A stretch of 64,000 nt of DNA from Ciona intestinalis (GCF_000224145.3 NC_020179.2:4435417-4499416), one strand, 5' to 3'; positions 1-11,888 are shown, counted from the first letter of the stretch. Program-made: numbers and translations. The notes: generated by a model from the sequence alone, not told the origin.

Positions 1-135
1 GTTGCCTGCTATGCGAGGACAAATAAGTTACATACGCAGTAACTAGTAAGGACGCACGAGGTGTATGAACACTCGTGTTATAATAACGACTGTTGCAGCC
101 CCGCCACGAGGAAGATTTTATAAATAAGTTACATT
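1..135 (+). repeat. SINE 3'-tail units, two degenerate copies
   Basis: The stretch carries the tail module seen throughout the window: a GTTACATACG-like start, a GGCACGAGGTGTATGAA-like core, a 'gttataacgactgt' segment and an end close to 'aagttacattca'. It sits immediately outside the third exon of the Wntless-like gene, so it lies in an intron of that gene. The left end is cut by the window edge. Confidence 0.6.
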
Positions 136-175
136 CAACCAGCAATGTACCCAAATCACAATCACCCCAGTTTAC

Positions 176-1618
176 CTTGAGTGTTGTTGGCCCCCGCGTA
201 GTTGATTTCCAAATACACCATCATAAACCTCATCCATTTAGTAATAATCAATCCATCTTGAAGACCCCCAATGCGAATCCAGTATTTCACATCTTGCTGG
301 TTGTATTTAACATTACTGAGATCCTAAAAGGTATAAAGAAAATATCCTGAAAGGTGTGATAACATCATTACACTGTTGGGGTGATGGGCCAAATCTGGCC
401 TAAATCCCAGGTCCCATGGCATGCCTTACTGTAGGACCTCACCCATATAGAATAGAATGTGCAAATACAATGTTGGGGTAATGGGCCAACTCTGGTCTAA
501 ATCCCAGGTCCCATGACATGCCTCACTGTAGGACCTCACCCATATAGAATAGAATGTGCATATACAATGTTGGGGTAATGGGCCAACTCTGGTCTAAATC
601 CCAGTTCCAAGGCGTGCCTCGCTGTAGGACCTCACCCATATAGAATAGAATGTGCATATACAATGTTGGGGTAATGGGCCAAACCTGGTCTAAATTCCAG
701 GTTCCATGGCATGCCTCACTGTAGAACCTCACTCATATAGAACAGAAGTTCTTATTGTTCAACACAACAGTTCTATGGTGTCGGATCAAACACATTTATT
801 CCTTGTTTACTTACATGGACTTGACATTCACTTAGTTCAACGACGCCTAACGATTCGTTGCTGATACAATGTGAGCCTTGTTGTGACGTAACAAACGTAG
901 TTTGTGGTGCTGAAATAAAGTAGAACGTTGATTTATGATGTTATAAGTAGCATTCATTGCGCTTCTTGTAACTAGATTTAATCTATATTATACGTTATGT
1001 CTGATGTTGCTAATTGTGGAATATAAAGAGTTATACAGTCACAATATATTATTGTATATTTATGATATTCGTCTGTAGAATAAATGTAGCGTACTTTATC
1101 CTCGCGTGGCCGGAAAACGACAGTCGTTATAACACGGGTGTGCTGTTTCATACACCTCGTGCCAGTTTGCGAGTTGGGGGTGATTGTTTTCTTTAGATTT
1201 GTCATGTATATGGCTGTTAATTTAGGCAACCCATTAGTGACCATAGGGTTGGAGCAATTACCGTTAAGTGTCTTGCCCAAGGACACATATGCCCACAGTG
1301 GTTGTAGCGTCGAGCCCTGAACCCATTACCTCTGGCTCTGGGTTGCAGGCAGGCGCGCTAACCGTTTGGCCAAGGCGCCGTGAATAATACCAGTGTCTCT
1401 CGGTTATAATGCAATCGCGTACCTACTGAGACTTGCAACGGTATAAGAAGGAACCGTAAAAGAGAAACATGAAACATCTTATACATACACTAAGCTTATG
1501 TCAACTCACCTACGACGCTGCCGAGTATTATGAACACAACAAATAGAACAACGTAAGCTGACGATGCGACGATCAGCTGTTTCAAAGTCAAGTTGATTTT
1601 CAAACGAATATCATCCAT
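176..1618 (-). CDS. Wntless-like membrane protein, paralogue of the neighbouring WLS gene (5' part only)
   Basis: Three coding exons are visible on the minus strand: 1618-1510 (ATG at 1618), 909-815 and 323-176, all with GT-AG borders. They encode about 117 residues and the gene continues beyond the window start. Exon 1 gives a short N-terminus, MDDIRLKINLTLKQ, followed by one hydrophobic membrane segment. Exon 2 begins APQTTF. Exon 3 carries YNQQDVKYWIRIGG and KWMRFMMVYLEI. These line up position for position with the first three WLS exons just upstream: exon 2 is exactly 95 nt in both genes, and exons 1 and 3 end in the same phases (1 and 1). WLS proteins carry lipid-modified Wnt from the ER to the plasma membrane. 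Sequence identity to WLS is low, so the cargo could differ. A TMEM181-type relative is the alternative. Partial only because of the window edge. Confidence 0.72.
372..748 (+). repeat. Tandem array of the ~97-bp dispersed unit (four copies)
   Basis: Four successive units start near 374, 471, 569 and 665, so the period is 96 to 98 bp. Each has 'tgttggggtaatgggcc', a 'ccaggtcccatggcatgcctcactgtag' region and 'cctcacccatatagaatag'. The array lies in an intron of the Wntless-like gene. The same unit recurs singly or in short arrays across the window in both orientations. It has no convincing terminal inverted repeat and no coding signature. Confidence 0.85.
1081..1382 (-). mobile_element. Full-length tRNA-derived SINE (antisense)
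   Basis: Read on the minus strand from 1382, the copy opens with a tRNA-like head: GGCGCCTTGGCCAAACGG fits a pol III A box, and GGGTTCAGGGCTCGA resembles a degenerate B box. A body follows that contains the near-palindromic GTGTCCTTGGGCAAGACAC, and then the 'cacgaggtgtatgaaacag...gttataacgactgtcgtt' tail module. This appears to be the only copy here with the tRNA head intact; the others are body or tail only. It lies in intron 1 or 2 of the Wntless-like gene region. Confidence 0.75.
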
Positions 1619-3227
1619 CTAGAAAGCTATAGATGCAGTAATACACAACGCTCGGTTAAATATCTGTGTGTAATGAATGAATGAATTTAGCGTTGCAACG
1701 ACAGTCGTTATAACACGAGTATTCTGTTACCTATTGCCCGCTAACGAGTTACCACGTGTATAACTTTCTGGATAATTTGGGACACATTAGTGACCAGTAG
1801 ATTGGGGCAATTGTAGTCGTGTGTCTTGCTCAAGAACACATGCGCCCAAAGCAAATTATCTTATACGAAATGGTTATATAAAGTAACTGCCGCCTGTCTG
1901 TTTTGACTTTCTGCCAAATACGCTAAAGGTACAGTCGTAAGACTCCCAATAGCTTTCAACAAAAAGTTATGTGCTTATACACCTCTTACATAAACTATAT
2001 GTAGCGTTACTGCCGTAGGACTCTGTTTATTTAACGCCTAATGTTGCATTAATCTACAGATTTAAATACAACCCATTAGTGAGCGTTGGAATGGAGCAAT
2101 TGCAGTTAAGTGTCTTGCCCAAGGTCTATACTCTATGTAACTCCCTAAACTGTCTAGTATATTTGCTGTAGGGTCAATAAATTTTCAACAAAAAGGTCTA
2201 CACCTTTCTACATACACACGATATGTAGCGCTACTTACACACCGTGCTTGCTAAACACATTATGTTGCCATACCCTGCATCACCGAAGGGCAAGCAGAGA
2301 TGATTTTACGCTTAAATTGCAGCCAGTAAATCGTTACCGCTTATCTAAATTACATGCCATGTATTTTATCACAGGCTTAATCAACCACATCTAACTTGCA
2401 AAGCGGAATTCGACGCGGTATGACGTATACCTGGTGTTATTACTAGCTCGGTATAAGCAACTGTGGTATTTTACATGCAAATGGTTTCATGTTGTTAAAA
2501 GTGCTAAATATAGAAGCGATATCGCATGAAAACGAACCGTGGGCTTATGCTATGGCTGTTAAAACAAGATTGGGAAATGTGGGACATTATGTGTTAACGT
2601 TTTCCATCTTACCCCACAATACTATATATTGGTTTTTGTTACCATATTCTAAGAGACCATAGAATAAACGGCACCCTGTGAACAAGTGATAAGCAGTGTT
2701 GATACCAATACGTTACATAAACACAGCATACGATTCGCTCACGGGAGAATGAACTTTCAACCTCCGCTAACGTTGTATAAACTGTAGTTGCGGCGTCGAA
2801 GTAAAAACAAACTAAACTTGAAGCTAAACCAATACAAACCCGCACTAACATTATGGTTGGTATAAATAAACTGTACAACCCGCTAAAATTAGATAGGCGT
2901 GTGAACGTATATGGCATATATAAGTATGTATACACCAGTGCATAACATAGATATTATATGTTATAAATACAAAATTAATGTAAAATGCGGACGGAAAAAA
3001 TCTAAAACTGTTAAAAAATGTAACATTTTTTCCGCTTAAATATTAAATTAGAAACCCTTAAAAAAAATTATAAAGTGGACCATCTTGCCTCGCGTACCAT
3101 CTTACCCCACCCTACATTAAATACTAAATGTAACATGTGGTCTGAATAAAACTGTGAGTGTGGAATAATTATGTATCCTTACATTTTGACCACAGCACCT
3201 GTGTTCTGTTATCGTTATAATTCATAC

Positions 3228-3390
3228 AGTAGGGTGGGGGAAGATCCCATTCAGTGAAAAACAAAGAACATTCTAAGAATAACAAACTGTATCCTCACGG
3301 CTTCCATAGACGGTTGTTAATTGTTTAAAACACGATCAGGATATTTCGATATTATGTGCTAAAGTTGTCCCGCCTTCCCCACCCTATTAT
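3228..3390. mobile_element. MITE, 'AGGGTGGGGGAAGATGGG' family
   Basis: The element begins 'cagtagggtgggggaagat' and ends with the inverse 'cttccccaccctattata', giving imperfect terminal inverted repeats of about 15 to 20 bp around ~130 bp of non-coding DNA. The inside contains 'gttgttaattgtttaaaacacgatcaggat', shared by every copy. Insertion at TA is suggested by the flanks. It has no open reading frame and would need a transposase in trans. Confidence 0.75.
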
Positions 3391-4527
3391 ACCACATTAC
3401 TATACATGTTACACTGTGACTTCTAAAAACAATCACCTTTACAATATTTGAGCTGCTTTATTACCAAACAGAAGTTACCACAATATGACAAAGTGGAAAT
3501 TATTAGTAAGATAAGACCCATGTAGTAATACTGTATAAACTGTGCAAGGAATATCTGGATACTATTATAAAACAAAGGCACCAGTTAATGTAATAACAAA
3601 GTGCTTCTCAACCTTTTAGCAGCAACCCAAGTATTAGGTCTGACCATATAGTAATAGCAAAGCTTTGGCGACTTTCTGGAATTAAATTTCACACAAAAAG
3701 TGTTAAGCATAAAAAAAAATTAACTTTTATAATAGCAGAAAAAGATTTGTGAATTACTGTAGTAGACGACCCAATTAATTGAAATATTGAGCCAGGGGTT
3801 GAGAAGCATTGTTATACAAGGGTGGAAGCTTTAGTATTTACAGTGCAGCTTTGGAATAGTTTTAGTTTAACATTTGCTACAAAAATGAAAGTCAAATTTA
3901 CTGGGTGTAAAAAAGTAGAAAAACATATTTTGGCAAATATAAATCAAACACATAATTGCTGAAAGTGTAATAGTAGTTGTGTAATACTGCGCGTGTGTCA
4001 TGTAGAATTATATTTCATTGCTTTTAATATGATTTAATTATAGACGTTTGATTGTATGATTAAATAGATGAAGTATGGTTGAACTAAAAAAGCTACGCTG
4101 AAGTGTAAACACCTCTTTAAAAGAAGAAATACAAAGAAATATCTACGCTGACCTGCGCTGAACAACGCTGGGTGTAATATTTTTTTGTTTATACTTTTAC
4201 ATTAAGGTTAGCTACTCCTTGGTGTAAATGCCGCTTAAAAAAAAACAAAAAAAGAAATATTTATGCTAAGCAGACCTAAAAATCATTTACGAAAAGCAAC
4301 GTAAGCAGGAAAGATGAACATTGCGTACAACAAAATTTTGAACCTTAACACCACTCACGTTTACAGAAAACTTTGATAGAAAAATGGAATAGTTTACAGA
4401 ATGATTGCAAAAACACAAGGCACCTACATATGCTACCACCTTAACAAGCGTTGTATAAAGATAAAGGCTTAATTAGGAAGAAGATTTGATTGGAGTGTAG
4501 GCAGTGACAGTCATACTTATATAAAGA

Positions 4528-4770
4528 GCAAGCCATGGGATCTAGGATTTAGACCAGAGTTGGCTCATTACCCCAACATTGTATATTCACATTCTATTCT
4601 ATATGGGTGAGGTTCTACAGTGAGGCATGCCATGGGACCTCGGATTTAGGCCAGAGTTGGTCCATTACCCCAACATTGTATATGCACATTCTATTCTATA
4701 TGGTGAGGTACCTACAATGTGGCATGCCATGGAACCTGGAATTCAGGCCAGAGTTGGCCAATTATCCCAT
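4528..4770 (-). repeat. ~97-bp dispersed unit, about 2.5 copies
   Basis: The sequence has the same unit as 372-748 in the opposite orientation ('attctatatgggtgaggttctacagtgaggcatgccatggg'), just downstream of the WLS stop codon. The copies differ at scattered positions. Confidence 0.8.
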
Positions 4771-4876
4771 TTTACAAGGTAAACAGCCAACCCTATATTT
4801 CATGTGGTTATAGTCTTGTCTAAATATTGTGCGAAATAAAATTGTTTACAAACTTTTCATCGTCATGAGTCAGCGT

Positions 4877-7800
4877 TTAATCCTCTCTCTCTTTTTGCTG
4901 AGTCATTTCAAACAGGTCGCTATGATTATTCAGCAGATTCTGATGCACGCCAACTAGCTCTTGTTCAGAATTCTCGTCTGAAACAAAGTTGGGAATATTA
5001 TGGAGGTTAAAGTAAATTGAATGAACGTATGTAACTAATTTATCCTCACACGCCAGAACAATGACAGTTGTTAGTTATAACACAAGTGTTTTGTTTAGTA
5101 CACCTCGTGCCATTCACAAGTTAGCATATGTAAAATTAAGATAAAATTAATTATTTTTACATTAAACAATTAATAATCTTTTTTTGCCATGCATAGTTTG
5201 ACATATAAATTAAGAACATCATCTTTATCATGCCAACATTTCATTTGCCATGCGACACAGCATGGTATATATTAAACTAAGAATGAATAATCAACCTACC
5301 ATTATCCAAGTCATATAGTTTATGTGATGGCGCATACAAGGATAATATGAGGAAAATATAAATGTTCCACAAGCCATACACCCCAGTGAAGAACGCTGAA
5401 GCCACTTCTACATCCTTGGAGAATAAACCTTCAAACACCCCGTCCAATTTCTGGGGATGGGGATTTGGTTACGTTTTGTTTGTTGGGATATTTATGTCAT
5501 GGGATAATATAATGTCGTGCCTTGGACATTTTGTTCAATTTCTGGGGGGTTAGGAGCATTTGAATACGATTTTGTGTTATTTATATCATGCAAATACAGT
5601 TCATTTAAATGTGACCAAACAACAGTTGGTCTATTACTCCAACATTGTATATGCACATTCTATTCTATATGGGTGAGGTCCTAGACATGCCATGAGACAT
5701 GCCATGGGACCTGGGATTTAGACCAGAGTTGGCCCATTACCCCAACATTGTATATGCACATTCTGTTCTATATGAGTGAGGTCCTACAGTGAGACACGCC
5801 ATGGGACCTGGGATTTTGACTAGAGTTGGCCCATTACCCCAACATTGTATATGCACATTCTGTTCTATATGAGTGAGGTCCTACAGTGAGACACACCATG
5901 GGACCTGGGATTTTAACCAGAGTTGGCCATTACCCCAACAATGCATATGCACACATTATTCTATATGAGTGAATTCCTATAGCAGTCTTCGTCTGATATT
6001 GTTATTGTACTTACTTGTTCCAATATAAAGAAGACAACAGTGAGACTTGCAGTGACCACAGACAACAACATCAAGGTTCGAAATCTGTTGACGACCGAGA
6101 TGAAATATTCAGATCTTTCTTTTGATAAATTGAACTTTCGTTTGAAACGAATCGATCGGAAAACTTTGAACACGAGGAAGCAAATAAGGAGGAGATAGAT
6201 TCCTCCACCAATACTCGCTACCACTAGGAGTGCTAAAGCTGCAGATGGGTGGGACCATACAGTGGCAAAGGGGTTCATGATCTGAAAAAAATGAATTTGT
6301 TTTTTTTTAACCTAAAAAAAATTAAAGGTAGAGTCTAACAAATTTTGTAACTTATTTATCTTTATGTGGCAGGGCAACGAGAGTCGTTATAACACGGGTG
6401 TTTTGTTTTTATACACCTCATGCCCCGTTACTACTTACCACGCATGTAACTCTGTGGGTGATTGTTGTTCTGTAAGGCTAAGGATTTGGTCAACCTATTA
6501 GTGACCATAGGGTTGGAGCAATAGCTGTTAAGTATAAAGCTACGAATCCTGTATCCAGCTTTCAATTAGAATATGGTTGGCAAATTTGATAATATATGGA
6601 TATAAATCAAATAAACTGACATAATAATGTTATATATACAGAATATTATAATTCAGTCACTTCAGTCACACAAGCCACACCTGCATTCCTCTCTCTGCAA
6701 GTTCAAATCCAAGCAAGGATAACGTAGTGACGCAAATACTACCAAGTTGCCATTTATACGAAGATATTTTGTTTCTATGAGCTTGGTCCTGTGGGGATAA
6801 AGGGTATTATGATGTCATTGAGAGCAGATGTCATTTAAGTATTAGCAAGTTTGCGTATATGCTGCACAGGTTGCACTTCAACAGAATTGCAAAACTCTAC
6901 TCCAATGTGTGATGCTTATTCAAGTCAACATATACAATATACGCCTGTATAAAGCATGGGATTCTTATGTATATACTAACCTACTTGTTTACATACAGTG
7001 GGTTGGGGTAAGATGGGACACTAAATGAGTGTGAGTACAGGCTGTGATATTAAACAAAAAACATCCAAAGTATTTCATAGTCCATCTAAAATAGCATTGT
7101 TTTTTGTTTAAAACATGGTCAGGGCTTCTAGATATTGTGTGCGAAGGGTGTCCCATCTTACCCCACAGTACTATATGTATATAGCAGCCTACACACTTAA
7201 CCACACATATATAGTTACCTACCATCTGATGTTCCCCTATGAAGATGACCCAGAATGACAGGAGGACAACGTAGAAGAAACCTTGTCGAAGATCAGTGAA
7301 GAGCAACATCCAGGGAGCATGGAGGAAGATGGTGAACAACTCTAACGGGAGATTGAGGAACAACAGGGAGAGGCCGAGAGCAAAGATTGATCTGGGAGGG
7401 AGGTGTTTATAAACATGTTCGAGTTCATACATAGTTGTGTTGCACAACCAATTTTACTTTTATGGCAGTGTGCAACTTTCGATATGGCCGACAATTTGCC
7501 AATATTATTACACTTACACTTTGTACGTCTTGGAAAGTAAAGCAACATGGCTGTCTTCTAATACACCGGCATACTTTTCAACACTATATGCATACATATA
7601 CTTCCATACACCATAAATACACTTACTTTTCAATCAGCAAAGATTTTCTTGAAAGTGAAGAAACTCGCCTCCAAAACCAAACCAGAGGAAATATCATGGT
7701 AGTGAACAAAGCAACTTTTAAACTGATCCAAACTTTTGTAAAACCTCCAGTTTGTGTGATGGTCTGTAAGGTAATAACTGAATACAAGATGCAGGTACAG

Positions 7801-10800
7801 CTTATAAGGTTTCAGGCCAAGATGTTATTATAGATTACAGTATATGTTAAACAACCATTGGGTATTACCTCACTGTAGGACCTCCCTAAAATAGAATAAA
7901 TTGATCATATAACATGTTGGGATAATGGGCCAACTCTGGTCTAAATTCCAGGTCCCATGGCGGGCCTCACTGTACGACCTCATCCATATAGAATAGAATG
8001 TGCATATATAATGTTGGAGTAATGGGACAACTCTGGCTTAAATCCTAGGTTCCATGGCATGCATCACTGTAGGACCTCACCCTTATAGAATAGCATTCAC
8101 CACACCATAAATATAAAGCACCTACCACTGTGTTGGCTTCTGTAATTTTCCCCGTTTTCATATTCTTAGAAGTCTCTGGGTGTCTCTCATCAACAGGCAG
8201 TCTTATGTTGACCAAATAATATTTATGCGGGACAGACCCAAGTTGGAAAAGGTACATGTAGTCACAGTCGTATTGGTGGTCGTCTGATTGCTCCGACTTC
8301 TCGTAATCAAACGTGCATTCATAATCTCTGATAACCTCATCCGATTGTGCGAGAAGAGTCCATACATCATGTTCAATATGGGCAGCAGGATGGTCACTGT
8401 ATGCCAGTGTAATGTTCATGTGTAGCTGGGTACCTGGGACTAAAAGAAGGGTTGGTGAGACTGCCATTATATTATATTCTTATATATGAATACATGGTAT
8501 TTTTTCATATATATGAGGGCTGTTTCATTCGTATATATAAGAATTTTTATTATTTTACCTACCATGTATGAATACATGATATTTGTTTACATTTTTTTGT
8601 TTACAGTTATTTGTTTACAGATGTATATATTATTGTATATTTAAGCTTACATAACAGTTTTCTCTCTTTTTTCATGTATTGTGCATGCAGAATTTAAACA
8701 CTCTTCACGAAATATAGAGTAGGGTGGGGGAAGATGGGACTTTACCACATAATATCCTGATCGTGTTTTAAACAATTAACAACGGTCTATGAGAGTCGTG
8801 AGGATACGGTTTTATGATTGTTTGAATGTTCTTAGTTTACTACCTAGTAGGTCGAGAAAATAGAATAAAAAGGTGTCCCATCTTCCCCCAACCTACTATA
8901 TTCAAAATTTAATACATTCATCATTTGGTAAAAATGCTTCACAGCTTTGTAGTTACTTTTGTAAAATATTCGTTAGTTTCATGAGATGTTTTTTAGGGAT
9001 ACATAAGCCTTTCACATATTTTCTCACGTATTTATACACTTATATTTTCTTTTATATAATATGGATTAATGAATAGGCCTACATTATTACAACACCCACC
9101 ATATTGATTATCATGTTTATAAATATTGCTGAATGAAAGCAGAGTCAACATGTATTGGAACCAAGGTATCATTGGCATTCCTCCTTTAGGTATTAACACA
9201 GAAAATACGACGTCATTGGGACTTCCATGGTCCAGTGACTGTGGGGATGATTAGAGGTTTGGTTATGACTGGTTATAACAGAGTTGACCCATTACCCCAA
9301 CATTGTATATGTACATTATATTCTATATGAGTGAGGTCCGACAGTAAGACACGCCATGGGACCTGGGATTTAGGCCAGAGTTTGACCATTACCCAAACAT
9401 TGTTTATGCACATTCTATTCTGTATGAGTGAGGTCCTACAGCAATGTATGCCAGGGAACAAAAGAAATAAGTGTGTCGTCCCATGACGTGCCTCAGGGGG
9501 AATTGGTTAATTAACATCAATACACTAAAAAACTATGTCACATTTCCTTACATTTAAAATATAAATGGGCCAACTGTGACCTGAACCTTAGGTCCCCATG
9601 GAGTGTCACACAGTTGGACCCCACCCTTATAAAATGAATAAACAGATATATTTATAAAATAAATAAATATAAATTACCGCGTGCTGACAAACACGAGGAA
9701 GAACAAATTGTTGTTTGGGGTTTCCTCGACAAGCTTGCGCAGTTTGCTGGATGGTCATCGATGGTCGAGGTGCTGGGGTCGGATATATGGGTTAATACAA
9801 GCATACAGGGTGTGTAAGGGGGGGTCAATGAAGGTGCGTGAAAAGTACATACAATTCACCATGGCATAAAACAATTGCTACAGACATATGGGCACAAGGT
9901 TATATCAGTGAAGCAGAAAAAATGCTATTTGACTATCTGTTTTTTTTGACGCTTATAAAAATTTTATTAGATTTGATTTTGAATAGGATATTTCATGCTT
10001 AAAAAAGAGGAATGTGTGAAATTGCCGTGATAGGTTGAGATTCCATGGCAGTTATGTTGCTACGGTGATTTCATGTTGTGTTGAATACATGTTTAATCCA
10101 GGATATGTAAAGGTATGGTTAACGTGGTAATTATGGATGTTAGAACCATTGTCCTGCCTTGATTGTAACTTATGTGGAATTAACAGATCATTTATGGTAT
10201 GATTTACTAGATTGAAATTTATAATAACTTATAAAAGTTAACTCAGCATTGGGCTATTTCAGGTTTCTGCAACACAAACACACATTAACAGAAAAACTGG
10301 AAACAAAACTCGACTGGCTTTTGACTGGTTAAAATATAAAATTGGTTGACCACAAAGTTACGTGCATGGTAATTCGTAAGCTGGCACAAGGTGTATAAAA
10401 CAGAACGCCATGCAAGGATAAATAAGTTACATATGTGGTAATTTGTAAGCGGGCACGAGGTGTATGAAACAGAACACCATGCAAGGATAAATATTAAATA
10501 AGTTACATACGTGGTAATTTGTAAGCTGGCACAAGGTGTATAAAACAGAACGCCATGCAAGGATAAATAAGTTACATACGTGGTAACTGGTAAGCGGGCA
10601 CGAGGTGTATGAAACAGAACACCCGTGTTATAACGACTGTCATTGAACTGCCATGCAAGAATAAAGCAAGTTACATTCATTCATCCATTAAATATTAATG
10701 TGAATATCTTACCTACAAGAGCTCCGATTAATACGAATCCAATAAGCAAACACAGCAAACCAAACACCATTATCAGTAACTTCTTAGTGGAGAGGTTCTC

Positions 10801-10818
10801 AAGTACAGTGCCCGCCAT
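4877..10818 (-). CDS. WLS: Wntless (WLS/Evi), Wnt cargo receptor
   Basis: Ten exons, all with GT-AG borders and consistent phases, give 516 residues: 10818-10713, 9772-9678, 9238-9100, 8439-8126, 7763-7627, 7391-7223, 6788-6681, 6281-6015, 5414-5300 and 4977-4877. The start [14 protein letters not shown] matches the vertebrate MAGAIIENMSTKKL. An N-terminal membrane segment (about 13-35) is followed by a luminal domain (to about 230, with [17 protein letters not shown]) and then the multi-pass half, including [35 protein letters not shown] and [12 protein letters not shown]. The tail ends [13 protein letters not shown] escorts palmitoleoylated Wnt from ER/Golgi to the cell surface. A tandem paralogue lies 3.3 kb downstream. 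Introns hold MITEs, SINE tails and ~97-bp repeats. Length agrees with the family (about 540). Confidence 0.97.
5628..5985 (-). repeat. ~97-bp dispersed unit, about four tandem copies in a WLS intron
   Basis: Repeated 'attctatatgggtgaggtcctacagtgag...ccattaccccaacattgtatatgcacatt' units fill the intron between WLS exons 8 and 9. The right-hand unit ends only about 30 bp from exon 8. Confidence 0.8.
6995..7175. mobile_element. MITE in a WLS intron
   Basis: Starts 'cagtgggttggggtaagatggg' and ends 'cccatcttaccccacagtacta', an imperfect terminal inverted repeat of about 20 bp. It contains the family-wide 'gtttaaaacatggtcagg' core. It lies between WLS exons 6 and 7. Confidence 0.75.
7860..8095 (+). 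repeat. ~97-bp dispersed unit, about 2.5 copies in a WLS intron
   Basis: Units begin at 'tgttgggataatgggccaactctgg' (about 7914) and 'tgttggagtaatgggacaactctgg'. They end 30 bp from WLS exon 4. Confidence 0.75.
8713..8900. mobile_element. MITE in a WLS intron
   Basis: A near-complete copy: 'gagtagggtgggggaagatggg' at the left and 'cccatcttcccccaacctacta' at the right, with the internal 'atcctgatcgtgttttaaacaattaacaac' block. It lies between WLS exons 3 and 4. Confidence 0.8.
9275..9450 (-). repeat. ~97-bp dispersed unit, two copies
   Basis: Two units with 'gttgacccattaccccaacattgtatatg' and 'gccatgggacctgggatttaggccag', between WLS exons 2 and 3. Confidence 0.75.
10360..10682 (+). repeat. 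Tandem SINE tails (about four units)
   Basis: Four units of 'acatacgtggtaatttgtaagctggcacaaggtgtataaaacagaac' are arranged head to tail, and the last ends 'aagttacattcattcatcc'. They lie in WLS intron 1, about 30 bp from exon 1. Only the tail module is present; the tRNA head is missing. Confidence 0.75.
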
Positions 10819-11320
10819 ATTGAATTGTCTAATGCTCTATGATTGTCTGTATAACTATATGAATGTAAACACAAACGAGGTAATACATTGAGAGTACATA
10901 GGAAACAGTGTAAAGTTTTTCACAGTATAATAAACATATCACAGTTAGCATTGGGCAGTCTACATTTGGTAGCGTGCATATTTTGAATATAATATATGAC
11001 ATAAATATGATAACGACATAAAAAGCAGTGGTATTTTTATTTTTAGTTTTTTGTTTGGAACACTTTACGAGGTAATAGCGACCACAGTGATGTCATAATA
11101 ACAATCATAGTATTGTCACAGTAGCAGGAAAAATACAATTCAGTAATGAAAATATTGATTGTATTTAAATCAATATTGAAGATGGCTCTATCTATCTGGG
11201 TATATACTATAGTAACAATATTGGAATTAAAACTAAAAGGTATGTACGTAGTATATTGGCGGCAAAGTTTTTTAACAGGGGTAACATATTTTGGAACCAA
11301 AGTTTTAAGCTTAAAACAGC

Positions 11321-11720
11321 TTTTACCCCGCTGTTAGGTGTCTATACAAACAAGCAGAGCCAAAGTATATTGCATTCACCACATTAATCAATGAGGTTCC
11401 CTATATTTGACAACTATAAGTGTAACTGTATTTTAACAATGTCACCTAGAGTTTACCCTGCTGTTAGGTGTATATACAAACAAGCAAAGCCAAAATACAT
11501 TACATTCGCCACAATAATCAATGAGGTTCTCTGTGTTTAACAACTATGAGTAAGCATGTTAAGACGTTATATCTTTAACAGTAGGTAACTATGGGTACAG
11601 GCCGTGCATATGAAGTACTGAAAAACATTATATACTGGATTCACCACAGGAACTTAGAGGTTCCTTATGTTTAACCAATATATATGGTTGTAAAAATCAC
11701 AACATATTGGGGTTCATATC
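11321..11720. repeat. Degenerate ~130-bp tandem repeat, about three units
   Basis: 'gctgttaggtgtctatacaaacaagcagagcc' at about 11330 recurs at about 11461, followed in both by 'caccacattaatcaatgaggttcc'-like sequence. A third, weaker unit is visible around 11630-11690 ('ttcaccacaggaacttagaggttcc'). Confidence 0.65.
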
Positions 11721-11888
11721 TTTAACATTAGATAAGTATATGAATAAAGCAAAATATATGACAACAAACAAAGTATATATGAGAACTCCTTGTTATAACA
11801 CTTGTGCAATATAACTTAAAAAGAGGTGGAAAAATGTTTCTTTGGGTAAAACAATTTAAAATCAATCCAATTTAATATAAGTAAAGCC

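Larger units (their letters stand above)
1619..4876. other. Intergenic region between the Wntless-like gene and WLS
   Basis: No exon could be supported. It contains a degraded SINE body (about 1690-1860 and 2060-2130, each with the TCTTGCCCAAGG-type motif), MITE pieces near 2590-2635 and 3080-3115, a complete MITE at 3228-3390, AT-rich low-complexity sequence, and a ~97-bp repeat cluster at its right end. The promoter of the Wntless-like gene should lie just right of 1618, but no clear TATA box was seen. Confidence 0.6.

Noticed and set aside
93-350. 85-residue plus-strand frame
   Set aside because: Antisense to the well-supported third exon of the Wntless-like gene and partly made of SINE tail.
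523-732. Open frames reading MRFYSEACHGTW... in many places (also 4607-4813, 9273-9461, 39890-40108)
   Set aside because: They are translations of the ~97-bp repeat; the same peptide recurs because the DNA repeats, and the frame breaks between arrays.
2639-2935. 98-residue minus-strand frame with hydrophobic stretches
   Set aside because: Low-complexity AT-rich intergenic DNA, no acceptor or donor continuation and no recognised family.
5362-5553. 63-residue plus-strand frame
   Set aside because: Overlaps WLS exon 9 on the opposite strand and continues into an intron; no independent support.
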